From Pieris napi (Eukaryota > Arthropoda > Insecta > Lepidoptera > Pieridae), in the NCBI RefSeq assembly GCF_905475465.1, contig NC_062251.1:5325001-5389000 (forward strand): a DNA stretch of 64,000 nucleotides. Reading direction: 5' to 3'. Shown here in pieces: positions 11,158 to 24,345 of the stretch. Each line of letters begins with the position of its first letter. The first letter of the stretch is position 1. A program made the position numbers and the translations under genes. The notes under the pieces were generated by a model that made no database searches, was not told where the DNA came from, and saw nothing but the letters and a program-made list of their open reading frames with translations.

Positions 11158-13843
11158 GCTTCCGTAACAATCTCAAAAGAGCTCCAGCACTAAGGCTGTG
11201 TCAGGGACTGCGCCTGATTTGTGTTCTTTCAGGTCAGCACCCGTAACACTCTCAAAAGAGCTCCAGCACTAAGGCTGTGTCAGGGACTGCGCCTGATTTG
11301 TGTTCTTTCAGGTCAGCACCCGTAACACTCTCAAAAGAGCTCCAGCACTAAGGCTGTGTCAGGGACTGCGCCTGATTTGTGTTCTTTCAGGTCAGCACCC
11401 GTAACACTCTCAAAAGAGCTCCAGCACTAAGGCTGTGTCAGGGACTGCGCCTGATTTGTGTTCTTTCAGTTCAGCACCCATAACACTCTCAAAAGAGCTC
11501 CAGCACTAAGGCTATGTCAGGGACTGCACCTGATTTGTGTTCTTTCAGGTCAGCTTCCGTAACAATCTCAAAAGACCTCCAGCACTAAGGCTGTGTCAGG
11601 GACTGCGCCTGATTTGTGTTCTTTCAGGTCAGCACCCGTAACACTCTCAAAAGAGCTCCAGCACTAAGGCTGTGTCAGGGACTGCGCCTGATTTGTGTTC
11701 TTTCAGGTCAGCACCCGTAACACTCTCAAAAGAGCTCCAGCACTAAGGCTGCGTCAGGGACTGCGCCTGATTTGTGTTCTTTCAGGTCAGCACCCGTAAC
11801 ACTCTCAAAAGAGCTCCAGCACTAAGGCTGTGTCAGGGACTGCGCCTGATTTGTGTTCTTTCACATCAGCACCCATAACACTCTCAAAAGAGCTCCAGCA
11901 CTAAGGCTGTGTCAGGGACTGCGCCTGAAATGTGTTCTTTCACATCAGCACCCATAACACTCTCAAAAGAGCTGCAGCACTAAGGCTGTGTCAGGGACTG
12001 CGCCTGATTTGTGTTCTTTCAGGTAAGCACCCGTAACACTCTCAAAAGAGCTCCAGCACTAAGGCTATGTCAGGGACTGCGCCTGATTTGTGTTCTTTCA
12101 GGTCAGCACCCATAACACTCTCAAAAGAGCTCCAGCACTAAGGCTGTGTCAGGGACTGCGCCTGAAATGTGTTCTTTCACATCAGCACCCATAACACTCT
12201 CAAAAGAGCTGCAGCACTAAGGCTGTGTCAGGGACTGCGCCTGATTTGTGTTCTTTCAGGTAAGCACCCGTAACACTCTCAAAAGAGCTCCAGCACTAAG
12301 GCTATGTCAGGGACTGCGCCTGATTTGTGTTCTTTCAGGTCAGCACCCGTAACACTCTCAAAAGAGCTCCAGCACTAAGGCTGTGTCAGGGACTGCGCCT
12401 GATTTGTGTTCTTTCAGGTCAGCACCCATAACACTCTCAAAAGAGCTCCAGCACTAAGGCTATGTCAGGAACTGCGCCTGATTTGTGTTCTTTCAGGTCA
12501 GCACCCATAACACTCTCAAAAGAGCTCCAGCACTAAGGCTGTGTCAGGGACTGCGCCTGAAATGTGTTCTTTCACATCAGCACCCATAACACTCTCAAAA
12601 GAGCTGCAGCACTAAGGCTGTGTCAGGGACTGCGCCTGATTTGTGTTCTTTCAGGTAAGCACCCGTAACACTCTCAAAAGAGCTCCAGCACTAAGGCTAT
12701 GTCAGGGACTGCGCCTGATTTGTGTTCTTTCAGGTCAGCAACCATAACACTCTCAAAAGAGCTCCAGCACTAAGGCTGTGTCAGGGACTGCGCCTGATTT
12801 GTGTTCTTTCACATCAGCACCCATAACACTCTCAAAAGAGCTCCAGCACTAAGGCTGTGTCAGGGACTGCGCCTGATTTGTGTTCTTTCAGGTCAGCACC
12901 CATAACACTCTCAAAAGAGCTCCAGCACTAAGGCTGTGTCAAGGACTGCGCCTGATTTGTGTTCTTTCAGGTCAGCACCCGTAACACTCTCAAAAGAGCT
13001 CCAGCACTAAGGCTGTGTCAGGGACTGCGCCTGAAATGTGTTCTTTCACATCAGCACCCATAACACTCTCAAAAGAGCTGCAGCACTAAGGCTGTGTCAG
13101 GGACTGCGCCTGATTTGTGTTCTTTCAGGTTAGCACCCGTAACACTCTCAAAAGAGCTCCAGCACTAAGGCTATGTCAGGGACTGCGCCTGATTTGTGTT
13201 CTTTCAGGTCAGCACCCATAACACTCTCAAAAGAGCTCCAGCACTAAGGCTGTGTCAGGGACTGCGCCTGATTTGTGTTCTTTCAGGTCAGCACCCGTAA
13301 CACTCTCAAAAGAGCTCCAGCACTAAGGCTGTGTCAGGGACTGCGCCTGATTTGTGTTCTTTCAGGTCAGCACCCATAACACTCTCAAAAGAGCTCCAGC
13401 ACTAAGGCTGTGTCAGGGACTGCGCCTGATTTGTGTTCTTTCAGGTCAGCACCCGTAACACTCTCAAAAGAGCTCCAGCACTAAGGCTGTGTCAGGGACT
13501 GCGCCTGATTTGTGTTCTTTCAGGTCAGCACCCGTAACACTCTCAAAAGAGCTCCAGCACTAAGGCTGTGTCAGGGACTGCGCCTGATTTGTGTTCTTTC
13601 ACATCAGCACCCATAACACTCTCAAAAGAGCTCCAGCACTAAGGCTTTGTCAGGGACTGCTCCTGATTTGTTTTCTTTCAGGTCAGCACCCATAACACTC
13701 TCAAAAGAGCTCCAGCACTAAGGCTGTATCAGGGACTGCGCCTGATTTGTGTTCTTTCAGGTCAGCACCCATAACACTCTCAAAAGAGCTCCAGCACTAA
13801 GGCTATGTCAGGGACTGCACCTGATTTGTGTTCTTTCAGGTCA
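11158..13843. repeat. Higher-order repeat block, shortened (about 34 monomers)
   Basis: Third related block. The TGTGTCAAGGACTG marker moves from 10255 to 12941, a shift of 2686 bp (34 x 79). The left edge follows the marked monomer at 11158; the right edge is approximate. Near its right end is a private monomer with GGCTTTGTCAGGGACTGCTC and GTTTTCTTTC. Confidence 0.7.
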
Positions 13844-16258
13844 GCTTCCGTAACAATCTCAAAAGACCTCCAGCACTAAGGCTGTGTCAGGGACTGCGCC
13901 TGATTTGTGTTCTTTCAGGTCAGCACCCGTAACACTCTCAAAAGAGCTCCAGCACTAAGGCTGTGTCAGGGACTGCGCCTGATTTGTGTTCTTTCAGGTC
14001 AGCACCCATAACACTCTCAAAAGAGCTCCAGCACTAAGGCTATGTCAGGGACTGCGCCTGATTTGTGTTCTTTCAGGTCAGCACCCATAACACTCTCAAA
14101 AGAGCTCCAGCACTAAGGCTGTGTCAGGGACTGCGCCTGAAATGTGTTCTTTCACATCAGCACCCATAACACTCTCAAAAGAGCTGCAGCACTAAGGCTG
14201 TGTCAGGGACTGCGCCTGATTTGTGTTCTTTCAGGCAAGCACCCGTAACACTCTCAAAAGAGCTCCAGCACTAAGGCTGTGTCAGGGACTGCGCCTGATT
14301 TGTGTTCTTTCACATCAGCACCCATAACACTCTCAAAAGAGCTCCAGCACTAAGGCTGTGTCAGGGACTGCGCCTGATTTGTGTTCTTTCAGTTTAGCAC
14401 CCGTAACACTCTCAAAAGAGCTCCAGCACTAAGGCTATGTCAGGGACTGCGCCTGATTTGTGTTCTTTCAGGTCAGCACCCATAACACTCTCAAAAGAGC
14501 TCCAGCACTAAGGCTGTGTCAGGGACTGCGCCTGATTTGTGTTCTTTCAGGTCAGCACCCGTAACACTCTCAAAAGAGCTCCAGCACTAAGGCTGTGTCA
14601 GGGACTGCGCCTGATTTGTGTTCTTTCAGGTCAGCACCCATAACACTCTCAAAAGAGCTCCAGCACTAAGGCTGTGTCAGGGACTGCGCCTGATTTGTGT
14701 TCTTTCAGGTCAGCACCCGTAACACTCTCAAAAGAGCTCCAGCACTAAGGCTATGTCAGGGACTGCACCTGATTTGTGTTCTTTCAGGTCAGCTTCCGTA
14801 ACAATCTCAAAAGACCTCCAGCACTAAGGCTGTGTCAGGGACTGCGCCTGATTTGTGTTCTTTCAGGTCAGCACCCGTAACACTCTCAAAAGAGCTCCAG
14901 CACTAAGGCTATGTCAGGGACTGCGCCTGATTTGTGTTCTTTCAGGTCAGCACCCATAACACTCTCAAAAGAGCTCCAGCACTAAGGCTGTGTCAGGGAC
15001 TGCGCCTGATTTGTGTTCTTTCAGGTCAGCACCCGTAACACTCTCAAAAGAGCTCCAGCACTAAGGCTGTGTCAGGGACTGCGCCTGATTTGTGTTCTTT
15101 CAGGTCAGCACCCATAACACTCTCAAAAGAGCTCCAGCACTAAGGCTGTGTCAGGGACTGCGCCTGATTTGTGTTCTTTCAGGTCAGCACCCGTAACACT
15201 CTCAAAAGAGCTCCAGCACTAAGGCTATGTCAGGGACTGCACCTGATTTGTGTTCTTTCAGGTCAGCTTCCGTAACAATCTCAAAAGACCTCCAGCACTA
15301 AGGCTGTGTCAGGGACTGCGCCTGATTTGTGTTCTTTCAGGTCAGCACCCGTAACACTCTCAAAAGAGCTCCAGCACTAAGGCTATGTCAGGGACTGCGC
15401 CTGATTTGTGTTCTTTCAGGTCAGCACCCATAACACTCTCAAAAGAGCTCCAGCACTAAGGCTGTGTCAGGGACTGCGCCTGATTTGTGTTCTTTCAGGT
15501 CAGCACCCGTAACACTCTCAAAAGAGCTCCAGCACTAAGGCTGTGTCAGGGACTGCGCCTGATTTGTGTTCTTTCAGGTCAGCACCCATAACACTCTCAA
15601 AAGAGCTCCAGCACTAAGGCTGTGTCAGGGACTGCGCCTGATTTGTGTTCTTTCAGGTCAGCACCCGTAACACTCTCAAAAGAGCTCCAGCACTAAGGCT
15701 GTGTCAGGGACTGCGCCTGATTTGTGTTCTTTCAGGTCAGCACCCGTAACACTCTCAAAAGAGCTCCAGCACTAAGGCTGTGTCAGGGACTGCGCCTGAT
15801 TTGTGTTCTTTCAGGTCAGCACCCGTAACACTCTCAAAAGAGCTCCAGCACTAAGGTTGTGTCAGGGACTGCGCCTGATTTGTGTTCTTTCAGGTCAGCA
15901 CCCGTAACACTCTCAAAAGAGCTCCAGCACTAAGGCTGTGTCAGGGACTGCGCCTGATTTGTGTTCTTTCAGTTCAGCACCCATAACACTCTCAAAAGAG
16001 CTCCAGCACTAAGGCTATGTCAGGGACTGCACCTGATTTGTGTTCTTTCAGGTCAGCTTCCGTAACAATCTCAAAAGACCTCCAGCACTAAGGCTGTGTC
16101 AGGGACTGCGCCTGATTTGTGTTCTTTCAGGTCAGCACCCGTAACACTCTCAAAAGAGCTCCAGCACTAAGGCTGCGTCAGGGACTGCGCCTGATTTGTG
16201 TTCTTTCAGGTCAGCACCCGTAACACTCTCAAAAGAGCTCCAGCACTAAGGCTGTGTC

Positions 16259-18919
16259 AGGGACTGCGCCTGATTTGTGTTCTTTCACATCAGCACCCAT
16301 AACACTCTCAAAAGAGCTCCAGCACTAAGGCTGTGTCAGGGACTGCGCCTGATTTGTGTTCTTTCAGGTCAGCACCCATAACACTCTCAAAAGAGCTCCA
16401 GCACTAAGGCTGTGTCAGGGACTGCGCCTGATTTGTGTTCTTTCAGGTCAGCATCCATAACACTCTCAAAAGAGCTCCAGCACTAAGGCTATGTCAGGGA
16501 CTGCACCTGATTTGTGTTCTTTCAGGTCAGCTTCCGTAACAATCTCAAAAGACCTCCAGCACTAAGGCTGTGTCAGGGACTGCGCCTGATTCGTGTTCTT
16601 TCAGGTCAGCACCCGTAACACTCTCAAAAGAGCTCCAGCACTAAGGCTGTGTCAGGGACTGCGCCTGATTTGTGTTCTTTCAGGTCAGCACCCATAACAC
16701 TCTCAAAAGAGCTCCAGCACTAAGGCTATGTCAGGGACTGCGCCTGATTTGTGTTCTTTCAGGTCAGCACCCATAACACTCTCAAAAGAGCTCCAGCACT
16801 AAGGCTGTGTCAGGGACTGCGCCTGAAATGTGTTCTTTCACATCAGCACCCATAACACTCTCAAAAGAGCTGCAGCACTAAGGCTGTGTCAGGGACTGCG
16901 CCTGATTTGTGTTCTTTCAGGTAAGCACCCGTAACACTCTCAAAAGAGCTCCAGCACTAAGGCTATGTCAGGGACTGCGCCTGATTTGTGTTCTTTCAGG
17001 TCAGCACCCGTAACACTCTCAAAAGAGCTCCAGCACTAAGGCTGTGTCAGGGACTGCGCCTGATTTGTGTTCTTTCAGGTCAGCACCCATAACACTCTCA
17101 AAAGAGCTCCAGCACTAAGGCTATGTCAGGAACTGCGCCTGATTTGTGTTCTTTCAGGTCAGCACCCATAACACTCTCAAAAGAGCTCCAGCACTAAGGC
17201 TGTGTCAGGGACTGCGCCTGAAATGTGTTCTTTCACATCAGCACCCATAACACTCTCAAAAGAGCTGCAGCACTAAGGCTGTGTTAGGGACTGCGCCTGA
17301 TTTGTGTTCTTTCAGGTAAGCACCCGTAACACTCTCAAAAGAGCTCCAGCACTAAGGCTATGTCAGGGACTGCGCCTGATTTGTGTTCTTTCAGGTCAGC
17401 AACCATAACACTCTCAAAAGAGCTCCAGCACTAAGGCTGTGTCAGGGACTGCGCCTGATTTGTGTTCTTTCACATCAGCACCCATAACACTCTCAAAAGA
17501 GCTCCAGCACTAAGGCTGTGTCAGGGACTGCGCCTGATTTGTGTTCTTTCAGGTCAGCACCCATAACACTCTCAAAAGAGCTCCAGCACTAAGGCTGTGT
17601 CAAGGACTGCGCCTGATTTGTGTTCTTTCAGGTCAGCACCCGTAACACTCTCAAAAGAGCTCCAGCACTAAGGCTGTGTCAGGGACTGCGCCTGAAATGT
17701 GTTCTTTCACATCAGCACCCATAACACTCTCAAAAGAGCTGCAGCACTAAGGCTGTGTCAGGGACTGCGCCTGATTTGTGTTCTTTCAGGTTAGCACCCG
17801 TAACACTCTCAAAAGAGCTCCAGCACTAAGGCTATGTCAGGGACTGCGCCTGATTTGTGTTCTTTCAGGTCAGCACCCATAACACTCTCAAAAGAGCTCC
17901 AGCACTAAGGCTGTGTCAGGGACTGCGCCTGATTTGTGTTCTTTCAGGTCAGCACCCGTAACACTCTCAAAAGAGCTCCAGCACTAAGGCTGTGTCAGGG
18001 ACTGCGCCTGATTTGTGTTCTTTCAGGTCAGCACCCATAACACTCTCAAAAGAGCTCCAGCACTAAGGCTGTGTCAGGGACTGCGCCTGATTTGTGTTCT
18101 TTCAGGTCAGCACCCGTAACACTCTCAAAAGAGCTCCAGCACTAAGGCTGTGTCAGGGACTGCGCCTGATTTGTGTTCTTTCAGGTCAGCACCCGTAACA
18201 CTCTCAAAAGAGCTCCAGCACTAAGGCTGTGTCAGGGACTGCGCCTGATTTGTGTTCTTTCACATCAGCACCCATAACACTCTCAAAAGAGCTCCAGCAC
18301 TAAGGCTTTGTCAGGGACTGCGCCTGATTTGTTTTCTTTCAGGTCAGCACCCATAACACTCTCAAAAGAGCTCCAGCACTAAGGCTGTATCAGGGACTGC
18401 GCCTGATTTGTGTTCTTTCAGGTCAGCACCCATAACACTCTCAAAAGAGCTCCAGCACTAAGGCTATGTCAGGGACTGCACCTGATTTGTGTTCTTTCAG
18501 GTCAGCTTCCGTAACAATCTCAAAAGACCTCCAGCACTAAGGCTGTGTCAGGGACTGCGCCTGATTTGTGTTCTTTCAGGTCAGCACCCGTAACACTCTC
18601 AAAAGAGCTCCAGCACTAAGGCTGTGTCAGGGACTGCGCCTGATTTGTGTTCTTTCAGGTCAGCACCCATAACACTCTCAAAAGAGCTCCAGCACTAAGG
18701 CTATGTCAGGGACTGCGCCTGATTTGTGTTCTTTCAGGTCAGCACCCATAACACTCTCAAAAGAGCTCCAGCACTAAGGCTGTGTCAGGGACTGCGCCTG
18801 AAATGTGTTCTTTCACATCAGCACCCATAACACTCTCAAAAGAGCTGCAGCACTAAGGCTGTGTCAGGGACTGCGCCTGATTTGTGTTCTTTCAGGCAAG
18901 CACCCGTAACACTCTCAAA
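16259..18919. repeat. Second copy of an 11.6-14.3 kb stretch, shifted by 59 monomers
   Basis: Rare markers recur with a shift of 4661 bp (59 x 79): TGTGTCAAGGACTG from 12941 to 17602, and the odd AAGGCTTTGTCAGGG monomer from 13641 to 18302. The monomer order between them also matches, so this stretch is a large duplicate of the region to its left. The edges given are approximate. Confidence 0.7.
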
Positions 18920-20610
18920 AGAGCTCCAGCACTAAGGCTATGTCAGGGACTGCGCCTGATTTGTGTTCTTTCAGGTCAGCAACCATAACACTCTCAAAAG
19001 AGCTCCAGCACTAAGGCTGTGTCAGGGACTGCGCCTGATTTGCGTTCTTTCAGGTCAGCACCCATAACACTCTCAAAAGAGCTCCAGCACTAAGGCTATG
19101 TCAGGGACTGCGCCTGATTTGTGTTCTTTCAGGTCAGCACCCGTAACACTCTCAAAAGAGCTCCAGCACTAAGGCTGTGTCAGGGACTGCGCCTGATTTG
19201 TGTTCTTTCAGGTCAGCACCCGTAACACTCTCAAAAGAGCTCCAGCACTAAGGCTGTGTCAGGGACTGCGCCTGATTTGTGTTCTTTCACATCAGCACCC
19301 ATAACACTCTCAAAAGAGCTCCAGCACTAAGGCTGTGTCAGGGACTGCGCCTGATTTGTGTTCTTTCAGGTCAGCACCCATAACACTCTCAAAAGAGCTC
19401 CAGCACTAAGGCTGTGTCAGGGACTGCGCCTGATTTGTGTTCTTTCAGGTCAGCACCCGTAACACTCTCAAAAGAGCTCCAGCACTAAGGCTGTGTCAGG
19501 GACTGCGCCTGATTTGTGTTCTTTCAGGTCAGCACCCATAACACTCTCAAAAGAGCTCCAGCACTAAGGCTATGTCAGGGACTGCACCTGATTTGTGTTC
19601 TTTCAGGTCAGCTTCCGTAACAACCTCAAAAGACCTCCAGCACTAAGGCTGTGTCAGGGACTGCGCCTGATTTGTGTTCTTTCAGGTCAGCACCCGTAAC
19701 ACTCTCAAAAGAGCTCCAGCACTAAGGCTGTGTCAGGGACTGCGCCTGATTTGTGTTCTTTCAGGTCAGCACCCGTAACACTCTCAAAAGAGCTCCAGCA
19801 CTAAGGCTGTGTCAGGGACTGCGCCTGATTTGTGTTCTTTCAGGTCAGCACCCGTAACACTCTCAAAAGAGCTCCAGCACTAAGGCTGTGTCAGGGACTG
19901 CGCCTGATTTGTGTTCTTTCACATCAGCACCCATAACACTCTCAAAAGAGCTCCAGCACTAAGGCTGTGTCAGGGACTGCGCCTGATTTGTGTTCTTTCA
20001 GGTCAGCACCCATAACACTCTCAAAAGAGCTCCAGCACTAAGGCTGTGTCAGGGACTGCGCCTGATTTGTGTTCTTTCAGGTCAGCACCCATAACACTCT
20101 CAAAAGAGCTCCAGCACTAAGGCTATGTCAGGGACTGCACCTGATTTGTGTTCTTTCAGGTCAGCTTCCGTAACAATCTCAAAAGACCTCCAGCACTAAG
20201 GCTGTGTCAGGGACTGCGCCTGATTTGTGTTCTTTTAGGTCAGCACCCGTAACACTCTCAAAAGAGCTCCAGCACTAAGGCTGTGTCAGGGACTGCGCCT
20301 GAAATGTGTTCTTTCACATCAGCACCCATAACACTCTCAAAAGAGCTGCAGCACTAAGGCTGTGTCAGGGACTGCGCCTGAAATGTGTTCTTTCACATCA
20401 GCACCCATAACACTCTCAAAAGAGCTCCAAAACTAAGGCTGTGTCAGGGACTGCGCCTGATTTGTGTTCTTTCAGGTCAGCACCCATAACACTCTCAAAA
20501 GAGCTCCAGCACTAAGGCTGTGTCAGGGACTGCGCCTGATTTGTGTTCTTTCAGGTCAGCACCCGTTACACTCTCAAAAGAGCTCCAGCACTAAGGCTGT
20601 GTCAGGGACT

Positions 20611-21256
20611 GTGCCTGATTTGTGTTCTTTCAGGTCAGCACCCATAACACTCTCAAAAGAGCTCCAGCACTAAGGCTGTGTCAGGGACTGCGCCTGATTT
20701 GTGATCTTTCAGGTCAGCACCCATAACACTCTCAAAAGAGCTCCAGCACTAAGGCTGTGTCAGGGACTGCGCCTGATTTGTGTTCTTTCAGGTCAGCACC
20801 CATAACACTCTCAAAAGAGCTCCAGCACTAAGGCTGTGTCAGGGACTGCGCCTGATTTGTGTTATTTCAGGTCAGCACCCATAACACTCTCAAAAGAGCT
20901 CCAGCACTAAGGCTGTGTCAGGGACTGCGCCTGATTTGTGTTCTTTCAGGTCAGCACCAATAACACTCTCAAAAGAGCTCCAGCACTAAGGCTATGTCAG
21001 GGACTGCACCTGATTTGTGTTCTTTCAGGTCAGCTTCCGTAACAATCTCAAAAGACCTCCAGCACTAAGGCTGTGTCAGGGACTGCGCCTGATTTGTGTT
21101 CTTTCAGGTCGGCACCCGTAACACTCTCAAAAGAGCTCCAGCACTAAGGCTGTGTCAGGGACTGCGCCTGAAATGTGTTCTTTCACATCAGCACCCATAA
21201 CACTCTCAAAAGAGCTCCAGCACTAAGGCTGTGTCAGGGACTACGCCTGATTTGTG

Positions 21257-21289
<33 letters not shown>

Positions 21290-24200
21290 CGGGGGGCAAA
21301 CGGGCAGGAGGCTCACCTGATGTAAAGTGATACCGCCGCCCATGGACACTCTCAATGCCAGAGGGCTCGCGAGTGCGTTGCCGGCCTTTTAAGAATTGGT
21401 ACGCTCTTTTCTTGAAGGACCCTAAGTCGAATTGGTTCGGAAATACTTCAGTGGGCAGCTGGTTCCACATAGTGGTGGTGCGCGGCAAAAACTGCCTTGA
21501 AAAACGCTCAGTTGTGGAACGGCGGACGTCGAGGTGATACGGGTGGAATTTCGTATTCTGCCTCGACGTCCGATGATGAAACTCAGAAAACCTGTTCTTT
21601 CAGGTCAGCACCCATAACACTCTCAAAAGAGCTCCAGCACTAAGGCTATGTCAGGGACTGCGCCTGATTTGTGTTCTTTCAGGTCAGCACCCATAACACT
21701 CTCAAAAGAGCTCCAGCACTAAGGCTGTGTCAGGGACTGCGCCTGAAATGTGTTCTTTCACATCAGCACCCATAACACTCTCAAAAGAGCTGCAGCACTA
21801 AGGCTGTGTCAGGGACTGCGCCTGATTTGTGTTCTTTCAGGTTAGCACCCGTAACACTCTCAAAAGAGATCCAGCACTAAGGCTATATCAGGGACTACGC
21901 CTGATTTGTGTTCTTTCAGGTCAGCACCCATAACACTCTCAAAATAGCTCCAGCACTAAGGCTGTGTCAGGGACTGCGCCTGATTTGTGTTCTTTCAGGT
22001 CAGCACCCGTAACACTCTCAAAAGAGCTCCAGCACTAAGGCTGTGTCAGGGACTGCGCCTGATTTGTGTTCTTTCAGGTCAGCACCCATAACACTCTCAA
22101 AAGAGCTCCAGCACTAAGGCTATGTCAGGGACTGCGCCTGATTTGTGTTCTTTCAGGTCAGCACCCATAACACTTTCAAAAGAGCTCCAGCACTAAGGCT
22201 GTGTCAGGGACTGCGCCTGATTTGTATTCTTTCAGGTCAGCACCCGTAACACTCTCAAAAGAGCTCCAGCACTAAGGCTATGTCAGGGACTGCGCCTGAT
22301 TTGTGTTCTTTCAGGTCAGCACCCATAACACTCTCAAAAGAGCTTCAGCACTAAGGCTATGTCAGGGACTGCGCCTGATTTGTGTTCTTTCAGGTCAGCA
22401 CCCATAACACTCTCAAAAGAGCTCCAGCACTAAGGCTGTGTCAGGGACTGCGCCTGATTTGTGTTCTTTCAGGTCAGCACCCATAACACTCTCAAAAGAG
22501 CTCCAGCACTAAGGCTGTGTCAGGGACTGCGCCTGATTTGTGTTCTTTCAGGTCAGCACCCATAACACTCTCAAAAGAGCTCCAGCACTAAGGCTGTGTC
22601 AGGGACTGCGCCTGATTTGTGTTCTTTCAGGTCAGCACCCGTAACACTCTCAAAAGAGCTCCAGCACTAAAGCTGTGTCAGGGACTGCGCCTGATTTGTG
22701 TTCTTTCAGGTCAGCACCCATAACACTCTCAAAAGAGCTCCAGCACTAAGGCTATGTCAGGGACTGCGCCTGATTTGTGTTCTTTCAGGTCAGCACCCAT
22801 AACACTCTCAAAAGAGCTCCAGCACTAAGGCTGTGTCAGGGACTGCGCCTGAAATGTGTTCTTTCACATCAGCACCCATAACACTCTCAAAAGAGCTGCA
22901 GCACTAAGGCTGTGTCAGGGACTGCGCCTGATTTGTGTTCTTTCAGGTAAGCACCCGTAACACTCTCAAAAGAGCTCCAGCACTAAGGCTATGTCAGGGA
23001 CTGCGCCTGATTTGTGTTCTTTCAGGTCAGCACCCATAACACTCTCAAAAGAGCTCCAGCACTAAGGCTGTGTCAGGGACTGCGCCTGAAATGTGTTCTT
23101 TCACATCAGCACCCATAACACTCTCAAAAGAGCTGCAGCACTAAGGCTGTGTCAGGGACTGCGCCTGATTTGTGTTCTTTCAGGTAAGCACCCGTAACAC
23201 TCTCAAAAGAGCTCCAGCACTAAGGCTGTGTCAGGGACTGCGCCTGATTTGTGTTCTTTCAGGTCAGCACCCGTAACACTCTCAAAAGACCTCCAGCACT
23301 AAGGCTGTGTCAGGGACTGCGCCTGATTTGTGTTCTTTCAGGTCAGCACCCATAACACTCTCAAAAGAGCTCCAGCACTAAGGCTGTGTCAGGGACTGCG
23401 CCTGATTTGTGTTCTTTCAGGTCAGCACCCGTAACACTCTCAAAAGAGCTCCAGCACTAAGGCTGTGTCAGGGACTGCGCCTGATTTGTGTTCTTTCAGG
23501 TCAGCACCCATAACACTCTCAAAAGAGCTCCAGCACTAAGGCTATGTCAGGGACTGCACCTGATTTGTGTTCTTTCAGGTCAGCTTCCGTAACAACCTCA
23601 AAAGACCTCCAGCACTAAGGCTGTGTCAGGGACTGCGCCTGATTTGTGTTCTTTCAGGTCAGCACCCGTAACACTCTCAAAAGAGCTCCAGCACTAAGGC
23701 TGTGTCAGGGACTGCGCCTGATTTGTGTTCTTTCAGGTCAGCACCCGTAACACTCTCAAAAGAGCTCCAGCACTAAGGCTGTGTCAGGGACTGCGCCTGA
23801 TTTGTGTTCTTTCAGGTCAGCACCCGTAACACTCTCAAAAGAGCTCCAGCACTAAGGCTGTGTCAGGGACTGCGCCTGATTTGTGTTCTTTCACATCAGC
23901 ACCCATAACACTCTCAAAAGAGCTCCAGCACTAAGGCTGTGTCAGGGACTGCGCCTGATTTGTGTTCTTTCAGGTCAGCACCCATAACACTCTCAAAAGA
24001 GCTCCAGCACTAAGGCTGTGTCAGGGACTGCGCCTGATTTGTGTTCTTTCAGGTCAGCACCCATAACACTCTCAAAAGAGCTCCAGCACTAAGGCTATGT
24101 CAGGGACTGCACCTGATTTGTGTTCTTTCAGGTCAGCTTCCGTAACAATCTCAAAAGACCTCCAGCACTAAGGCTGTGTCAGGGACTGCGCCTGATTTGT

Positions 24201-24345
24201 GTTCTTTCAGGTCAGCACCCGTAACACTCTCAAAAGAGCTCCAGCACTAAGGCTGTGTCAGGGACTGCGCCTGAAATGTGTTCTTTCACATCAGCACCCA
24301 TAACACTCTCAAAAGAGCTGCAGCACTAAGGCTGTGTCAGGGACT
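20611..24345. repeat. LINE-bearing duplication unit (3735 bp offset)
   Basis: The stretch from 20611 through the first LINE repeats from 24346 through the second. GTGCCTGA (20611 and 24346), GTGATCTTTC, GTTATTTCAGG, AGCACCAATAAC and CAGGTCGGCAC all recur in the same order at +3735. After the LINE the offset is +3730, because the second T-tract is five bases shorter; GAGATCC at 21866 and 25596 shows this. The match breaks just left of 20611 and 24346, so one duplication boundary is there. The duplication followed the LINE insertion. Confidence 0.85.
21258..21592 (-). mobile_element. 5'-truncated LINE (non-LTR) 3' end, copy 1
   Basis: A 335-bp insertion splits a satellite B monomer. On the minus strand it opens at about 21592 and ends in a poly(A) tail, seen as about 28 T at 21258-21285. 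Its minus-strand frame is open throughout and encodes residues such as HPYHLDVRRSTTERFSRQF, then WNQLPTEVFPNQFDLGSF and KKRAYQFLKGRQR. That is the typical C-terminal tail of a CR1/Jockey-type LINE reverse transcriptase ORF in Lepidoptera; family assignment is from memory. The frame runs into the A-tail, so the usual stop is absent. GCCTGA landmarks on either side lie 338 bp further apart than one monomer, giving a 3-bp target-site duplication (TGT). Confidence 0.88.

Larger units (their letters stand above)
3201..21257. repeat. Satellite B, segment 1: 79-bp tandem array
   Basis: About 228 monomers of exactly 79 bp; for example, GCTCCAG recurs at 3281 and 3360. Each monomer contains CTCCAGCACTAAGGCTGTGT, then CAGGGACTGCGCCTGATTTG, TGTTCTTTCAGGTCAGCACC and CATAACACTCTCAAAAG. 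Variants recur in ordered patterns. They include CCCGTAACAC for CCCATAACAC, GAAATGTGTTCTTTCACATC, AGGTAAGC, GCTGCAGC, and a marked monomer type reading GCACCTG with CAGCTTCCGTAACAA. Indels are very rare, so landmarks thousands of bases apart stay in exact register. Because 79 is not divisible by three, frames rotate through all three phases and stop quickly. I see no gene in this segment. Confidence 0.97.

Noticed and set aside
20464..20673. 69-codon plus-strand frames in satellite B (also at 30220-30429)
   Set aside because: GTG start, and 79 bp is not a multiple of three. The frame survives only where local variants remove stops.
21355..21537. 60-codon plus-strand frame over the LINE fragment (also 25085-25267)
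   Set aside because: It is antisense to the reverse-transcriptase tail, whose residues and poly(A) position fix the minus strand as sense.
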